From Bryobacteraceae bacterium (GTDB lineage Bacteria; Acidobacteriota; Terriglobia; Bryobacterales; Bryobacteraceae), in contig JASHQT010000239.1 in NCBI GenBank assembly GCA_030039005.1, positions 1 through 21,387 on the forward strand: DNA of 21,387 bases, in the 5' to 3' direction. The position numbers and the translations under genes are program-made. This document shows positions 17,215 through 21,387 of this stretch, piece after piece. Every line of letters starts with the position of its first letter. Positions within the stretch are counted from its first letter, which is position 1. The notes under the pieces are model-generated. The model was not told the origin of the DNA. It ran no database searches and worked only from the letters and a program-made list of their open reading frames with translations.

Positions 17215-18981
17215 ATGTCTGCACGTATTCTCATCGTCGAGGATGAACGGGTCACGGCCGAAGATCTGAGCGAGATTCTGACGGATCTCGGATACAGCGT
17301 GACGGCCACGGTTTCGAGCGGCGCCGAAGCCATCGCTCAAGCCGAAGTCAACCCTCCCGATATCGCGCTCATGGATATTCAGATCCATGGAGATATGGAT
17401 GGCGCTCAGACCGCGGTGGTCCTCCGCCGGCGCTTCAACATTCCGGTGATTTATCTGACCGCCCACGCCGACGGGGAGACGGTTGCCCGCGCCAAGGATG
17501 CCGGACCGCTCGGTTACATCACCAAGCCGTTCCAGGAAGCATCGTTGCAGGCGAGCATTGAAGTCGCGCTCCACCGGCATCGGGAGGAGCTGAAGGCCCG
17601 CGCTAATGAGGAATTGCTGGCTTCCACCTTGCAGGCGATCTCGGAAGGCGTCGTTTCCCTGAATGCGCAGGGCGCGATCACTCTGTTGAATACGGCGGCT
17701 GAAGGCTGGACCGGCTACGGGAGCGCAGAGGCCTTGGGACACCCGGCGGAAGAGATCCTGCAACTCGCGGGCGATCCAAGCGGCCAGGCAGCCAAGCCTT
17801 GGGAGCAGGTGCTTTCCAGTGGTTCGCTCGTAGAGCTGCCGCCGGACGCCGTTCTCCGGTCGCGAGACGGCGAGAAGCGGCCCATCAGTGGCACCGTGGC
17901 GCCGATTCGCGATCACAAAGGTCAGGTGGCGGGCGCGGTGCTGGTGTTTGGGCGCACCGGCGAGCCAGGCAAGCCAAGCCGCCCGGCGCCGGTGGCCTTC
18001 CTTGCCAGCGAGCACGGCATCGACCTGGGAAATTTCAAGATGATCGCCGTTTCGCCTCTCATGAAACAACTCCTCAGCTTCGCGCGGCGGGTGGCTCAAA
18101 GCGAGGTCTCCACCATCCTGCTGGAGGGCGAAAGCGGTACCGGAAAAGACATTGTGGCCCAGTTCCTGCACTACTATGGCCGCCGGCACGAAGGCCCCTT
18201 CGTCGCTTTGAATTGCGCCGCGATCCCGGAAACGTTGCTCGAAAGCGAGCTGTTCGGTTATGAGAAGGGGGCCTTCACCGACGCACGCACGCCGAAAGCG
18301 GGAATTCTCGAGATCGCCTCCGGAGGATCGATTTTCCTGGACGAAATTGCCGAGATGCCGTTGCCTATCCAAGCCAAGATGTTGCGCGTGCTCGAAGAGC
18401 AGTGCTTCCGCCGGCTGGGGGGAATCAAGGATGTGCAAGTGGATGTGCGCGTCATCGCGGCCACCAACCGCCGGCTCACGGACGCCATCGAGGATGGCCG
18501 CTTCCGTCTGGACTTATACTATCGCCTCAACGTGATCCAGCTCTCCATCCCCGCTTTGCGCGACCGGCGCGAGGACGTTCTGCCGCTCGCCGAGCACTTC
18601 ATTCGCGTCTACAACGAAAAATTCAAGCGCCATGTCCAGGGGCTCTCTCACGCCGCCGCTGCTGCGCTCATGTCGCACTCCTGGCCGGGCAACGTGCGGG
18701 AGCTGCGTAACGTCATCGAGCGAGCGATGGTTTTGGAGGAAACGGAACGTATCCAGGTCTCCAGTCTGTACCTTGCTTCAAGCGGCGGCGCCCTGACCCG
18801 TCCTGCGGCCACGGCCGAGGAACCCGAACCACCCTTTCAAGCCAGTCTCGCCGAAGCCGAGAAGAACATGGTCATCAAGGCGCTCCAAAAGGCCGGAGGC
18901 AATCAAACCCGCGCCGCCGTCCTGCTGGGCGTCACTCGCGATACTTTGCGTTACAAGATGAAGAAGTTCAACCTGCGCTGA
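17215..18981 (+). CDS. Sigma-54-family regulator: receiver, PAS, AAA+ and Fis HTH
   Basis: A 588-aa activator. The receiver (1-125) keeps D10/E11, phospho-acceptor D54 in ALMDIQIHG, T82 and K104 in YITKPF, so it should be phosphorylated by an unlinked kinase. A PAS domain follows (about 132-247: LQAISEGVVSLNAQGAITLLN, DGEKRPISGTVAPIRD). The AAA+ domain (about 275-500) has Walker A GESGTGKD at 305-312 and Walker B IFLDEIAE at 373-380. The sigma-54 contact loop is GAFTDA (352-357) instead of GAFTGA. The Fis-type HTH is at about 550-585. ATG 17215 was chosen because MSARILIVEDE is the natural receiver start and AGGAGG lies upstream, though its spacing is long; a GTG at 17176 would add 13 residues. 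No adjacent kinase; the next gene is an aldo/keto reductase. Confidence 0.92.
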   Translation: MSARILIVEDERVTAEDLSEILTDLGYSVTATVSSGAEAIAQAEVNPPDIALMDIQIHGDMDGAQTAVVLRRRFNIPVIYLTAHADGETVARAKDAGPLGYITKPFQEASLQASIEVALHRHREELKARANEELLASTLQAISEGVVSLNAQGAITLLNTAAEGWTGYGSAEALGHPAEEILQLAGDPSGQAAKPWEQVLSSGSLVELPPDAVLRSRDGEKRPISGTVAPIRDHKGQVAGAVLVFGRTGEPGKPSRPAPVAFLASEHGIDLGNFKMIAVSPLMKQLLSFARRVAQSEVSTILLEGESGTGKDIVAQFLHYYGRRHEGPFVALNCAAIPETLLESELFGYEKGAFTDARTPKAGILEIASGGSIFLDEIAEMPLPIQAKMLRVLEEQCFRRLGGIKDVQVDVRVIAATNRRLTDAIEDGRFRLDLYYRLNVIQLSIPALRDRREDVLPLAEHFIRVYNEKFKRHVQGLSHAAAAALMSHSWPGNVRELRNVIERAMVLEETERIQVSSLYLASSGGALTRPAATAEEPEPPFQASLAEAEKNMVIKALQKAGGNQTRAAVLLGVTRDTLRYKMKKFNLR

Positions 18982-18985
18982 ATCC

Positions 18986-18997
18986 ACCGGTACCGGT
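18986..18997. repeat. Perfect 12-bp palindrome ACCGGTACCGGT
   Basis: Self-complementary without a loop, 5 nt after the stop of the sigma-54-family regulator and about 110 nt before the aldo/keto reductase start. It lacks a loop and T-tract, so it is a better candidate for a protein-binding site than a terminator. It may be chance. Confidence 0.35.
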
Positions 18998-19109
18998 TTA
19001 CGTAACTGGAATGTTGTTCCCGTGATCTATAGATTAGCCGCGAGGTAGGGGAACTCGCGGAACGCATGTGCTGTGCGTAACCGTGAGATCCAAGGATCTA
19101 CCTCAAATC

Positions 19110-20069
19110 ATGATTTATCGCAAACTGGGAAGAACTGGGGAACGAGTCTCGGCGATCGGCCTGGGAGGTTACCACCTGGGACTTACGCCCGACGCGCCCC
19201 AAGCGATTCGCATCGTCCGCGCCGCGATCGACCGCGGGATCAACTTTCTCGATAATTCGTGGGACTACAACTCGGGCGAAAGCGAGCGCCGGATGGGCGC
19301 GGCGTTGCGCGACGGCTATCGCGACCAGGTCTTCCTCATGACCAAGTTCGACGGGCGCACCAGGAAAGCGGCGGCCCAGCAAATCGATGAATCGCTCCAG
19401 CGCCTGGAAACCGATCACCTGGATTTAGTTCAGTACCACGAAAATATCCGCATGGAAGACGCCGACCGGTTCTTTGCACCTGGCGGAGCGCTCGAAGCCG
19501 TGCTCGAGGCCAAGAAGGCCGGTAAGGTTCGATTCATCGGATTCACCGGACACAAGGACCCCGTCGTGCATCTGCGGATGCTCGAAGTAGCGGCCGAACG
19601 GAGGTTCCGTTTTGACACCTGCCAGATGCCGCTCAACGTAATGGACGCGCATTTTCGCAGCTTCGGACGGCATGTCCTGCCGAAGCTGGTGGAGCAGGGC
19701 ATCGGCGTGCTGGGCATGAAGCCGCTGGGCGACGGCCACATCCTGCAGTGCTCCGACGTCACCGCTATCCAGTGCCTGCATTACGCTCTCACCCTTCCCA
19801 CCTCGGTGGTGATCACGGGCTGCGAAACGATGGAGCGGCTGGAGCAGGCTCTGCATGCGGCGGAAACCTTCCGGCCGCTCAGCAACGAGCAGGTGACACA
19901 GATCCTGGCTAAGACCAAACCCTTCGCCGACGCGGGACGCTGCGAGCCGTTCAAGATCACCGCCCTGTACGACAGCACCGCGCAACATCCCGAGTGGATG
20001 GGCGAGGAGGCCGGCCCGAGCGAGATGGCGCCGGCCGGCGCGCCAGCTAGTGAGTCAGTGCATAAATAA
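19110..20069 (+). CDS. Aldo/keto reductase
   Basis: A 319-aa NAD(P)H-dependent oxidoreductase of the AKR TIM-barrel family, cytoplasmic. It starts MIYRKLGRTGERVSAIGLGG. The catalytic tetrad is visible: D48 and Y53 in FLDNSWDYNSGESE, K79 in LMTKFDG and H110 in LVQYHEN. GKVRFIGFTGH and GVLGMKPLGDG are the usual later strands. Asn follows D48, and the C-terminal tail (about 285-319) is longer and polar, without the CxxCxxC cluster of Fe-S-containing AKRs. Substrate unknown. ATG 19110 was chosen over an in-frame GTG at 19068 because the family begins at MIYRKLG and AAGGA lies upstream. The 3' end overlaps the convergent DUF4159 gene by 23 nt. Confidence 0.93.
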   Translation: MIYRKLGRTGERVSAIGLGGYHLGLTPDAPQAIRIVRAAIDRGINFLDNSWDYNSGESERRMGAALRDGYRDQVFLMTKFDGRTRKAAAQQIDESLQRLETDHLDLVQYHENIRMEDADRFFAPGGALEAVLEAKKAGKVRFIGFTGHKDPVVHLRMLEVAAERRFRFDTCQMPLNVMDAHFRSFGRHVLPKLVEQGIGVLGMKPLGDGHILQCSDVTAIQCLHYALTLPTSVVITGCETMERLEQALHAAETFRPLSNEQVTQILAKTKPFADAGRCEPFKITALYDSTAQHPEWMGEEAGPSEMAPAGAPASESVHK

Positions 20070-20895
20070 CGTAGTTCACGCCGATTCGAATTCCTAGCGC
20101 CGAGTATTTTTCCGGATAGTCGGGATCGTCAGCCCACTCCCAGGAATCCCCGATATCGGAATTGTAGGACATCGCCACCATCACCCGGCCTTTGTCGTCC
20201 AGGATGCCGCGCCAATGCGCGATGGAGCCGCCCAGCTCGCCGTTGCGGTAGGTGGTGCCGCGGCGAATGGCCCACTCGCCGGGCACCTGATAACGGTCGT
20301 CCAGGTCGTAAACGGTGTGGAAGATGGAATCGGCGTCCGGGATTTCCACCACTGGACGATCGGGAAAAACCTTGCCCATGCTCTCCCAGAAGCGGTCCCA
20401 TTCCTCCGAACCCCAGAAATCGTCGAGCATGAGGAAACCGCCGCGCAGCAGATAATCGCGCAGCTTGACGATTTGGCTGGGAGTCAGTTTCCAATCGCCC
20501 ATTTCGCCCGCGCACAGCCAGGGCCAGTTGTACACGTCATCGCCGTCGTCCAGATTCACCGGCTGCTCCACCGAGCGCACCGAGACACGCGTCAGCCGCC
20601 GCAGCGCCAGCGCAAAATGCCGGTCCGCGCGCGGATAATCCTGCGTCCAACTGGTGCCACCTTCCAGCCACGCCGATCCCGCGCCGAAGCCGTAAAACCG
20701 CGCAAAACGCGCGTGCGGATGCTGCGGATACATCAAGCGGGCGAAGACCCACTCGGTTTTGTCCTGGAAGTCCGACGGCAGCTCCACATTGTCATAGGGC
20801 TCCATGCTGCGGTACAGCCGCCAGGTGCGCTGCCCATACAGCGCCAACGCTAACGAAATTCCCGCGCCGAACCACAGCGCATTGCGGCGAGTCAT
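20047..20895 (-). CDS. DUF4159 domain protein, membrane-anchored
   Basis: A 282-aa protein with an N-terminal hydrophobic segment (about 6-21) after basic residues, acting as signal or anchor (uncleaved is likely). The rest is a DUF4159 domain: EWVFARLMYPQ, WTQDYPRADRHFALALRRLTRVSV, then YLLRGGFLMLDDFWGSEEWD with FPDRPVVEIPDADSIFHTVYDL, and a C-terminal RVMVAMSYNSDIGDSWEWADD. The family is common in Acidobacteriota and Planctomycetes; its biochemical function is not established. It resembles a glutamine-amidotransferase-like fold, but that is a loose impression. A weak AGGG precedes the ATG. The gene is convergent with the aldo/keto reductase and has no same-strand neighbour in the window. 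Confidence 0.9.
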   Translation of the reverse strand: MTRRNALWFGAGISLALALYGQRTWRLYRSMEPYDNVELPSDFQDKTEWVFARLMYPQHPHARFARFYGFGAGSAWLEGGTSWTQDYPRADRHFALALRRLTRVSVRSVEQPVNLDDGDDVYNWPWLCAGEMGDWKLTPSQIVKLRDYLLRGGFLMLDDFWGSEEWDRFWESMGKVFPDRPVVEIPDADSIFHTVYDLDDRYQVPGEWAIRRGTTYRNGELGGSIAHWRGILDDKGRVMVAMSYNSDIGDSWEWADDPDYPEKYSALGIRIGVNYVIYALTH

Positions 20896-21387
20896 CGTGC
20901 CCTAGTTGGAGAATAGCACCCCGCGGCAATTGAGGTGGGTGAATTTGACCGGCGTCCGACGCTCGACACGCTGGGGAGTTGTCGCCCGCGGTGGTTTTCT
21001 TGGACGGCCATCACGCGACCAAGTTGTGCAAGGCAGGTTTTGGCATGGACACCCGCGCTGGGCTTCTCCGGGTAGCGCGTCATGCCCAGGCGGGAGACGC
21101 CGAGTACAGGGGCTTTGGCGACATGTCAACAAGTGAACATACCGCCGGATTATGCGAATGTAGACTCGGCAATAGAGTTCGTTGTGCCGAAAATGTTGTC
21201 CGTCGTGTCGATTGGAAACAGTGGCGACGCTTGGATGCTCGCGATCAATAGCCTGAAGGGTGGCAACAGGCGTGCTGTGCGGATGCCGTGTCCCTCCTAC
21301 GCTTGGCGGTTTCCGTTTTAATGGCGTGGGAAGCTGCGCCGGCGCAGAGTTCGAATTCGTCGACGTGGGCAGGCGCGGGCCAGTGGC
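20896..21387. other. End of window: no supported gene
   Basis: Nearly 500 bases with several short overlapping frames on both strands (up to 90 aa), none with a convincing ribosome-binding site, domain or residue composition. ATG 21321 opens a frame that runs to the window end (starts MAWEAAPAQSSNSSTW), but 22 codons are too few to judge. It may be a regulatory region or decayed coding sequence; I recognise nothing in it. Confidence 0.5.

Noticed and set aside
16978..18438. 486-aa minus-strand frame opposite the receiver-PAS-AAA regulator
   Set aside because: Antisense to conserved AAA+ and receiver motifs; no domain, typical shadow.
20906..21321. Overlapping frames of 76, 90 and 79 aa at the window end
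   Set aside because: No ribosome-binding sites, no domain, mutually overlapping; reported only as an empty stretch.

Overview
This GC-rich 21.4 kb window looks like ordinary chromosome of an Acidobacteriota, probably the Solibacter/Bryobacter branch. The evidence is family content: a VWA protein of the acidobacterial VWFA type, a DEWNK-type secreted protein of a kind I recognise from acidobacteria, a DUF4159 protein, a tandem-domain ThyX and two sigma-54 activators. No insertion sequence, CRISPR array, rRNA operon or integrase was seen. The lineage call is inference from recognised families, not from a marker gene.

Layout. 92-2836 (minus) is uvrA. A small exported Cys-rich protein and a tRNA-Ala(CGC) follow. 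A same-strand run at 3473-7573 then holds a NarL-type histidine kinase and response regulator, dcd (dCTP deaminase) and a tandem ThyX-like protein whose start overlaps the dcd stop. Next comes a three-gene operon (7813-10267): an exported protein ending in LPKTA plus a membrane anchor, a secreted VWA protein, and a class D-like sortase. A candidate sigma-54 -24/-12 promoter lies upstream of it, and a sigma-54 activator gene (10233-11699, minus) converges on its end. Divergent from that activator are glyA and a GT4 glycosyltransferase. A truncated-looking S24/CI-like regulator (minus) and a Cys-cluster/HTH protein (plus) are divergent around an intergenic region with inverted repeats. yceH, a possible 61-aa ORF and a gene-poor stretch follow. 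The last part holds a receiver-PAS-AAA-Fis regulator, an aldo/keto reductase and a DUF4159 protein, then about 490 bases with no gene I can support.

How the genes fit together. Dcd supplies dUTP (or dUMP if bifunctional), ThyX would methylate dUMP, and GlyA makes the methylene-tetrahydrofolate that ThyX uses. The most unusual system is the sortase operon: a Gram-negative-type genome carrying one sortase, one matching substrate and a VWA protein, apparently under sigma-54 control. The second is the tandem ThyX, in which the two halves have lost complementary sets of active-site residues.
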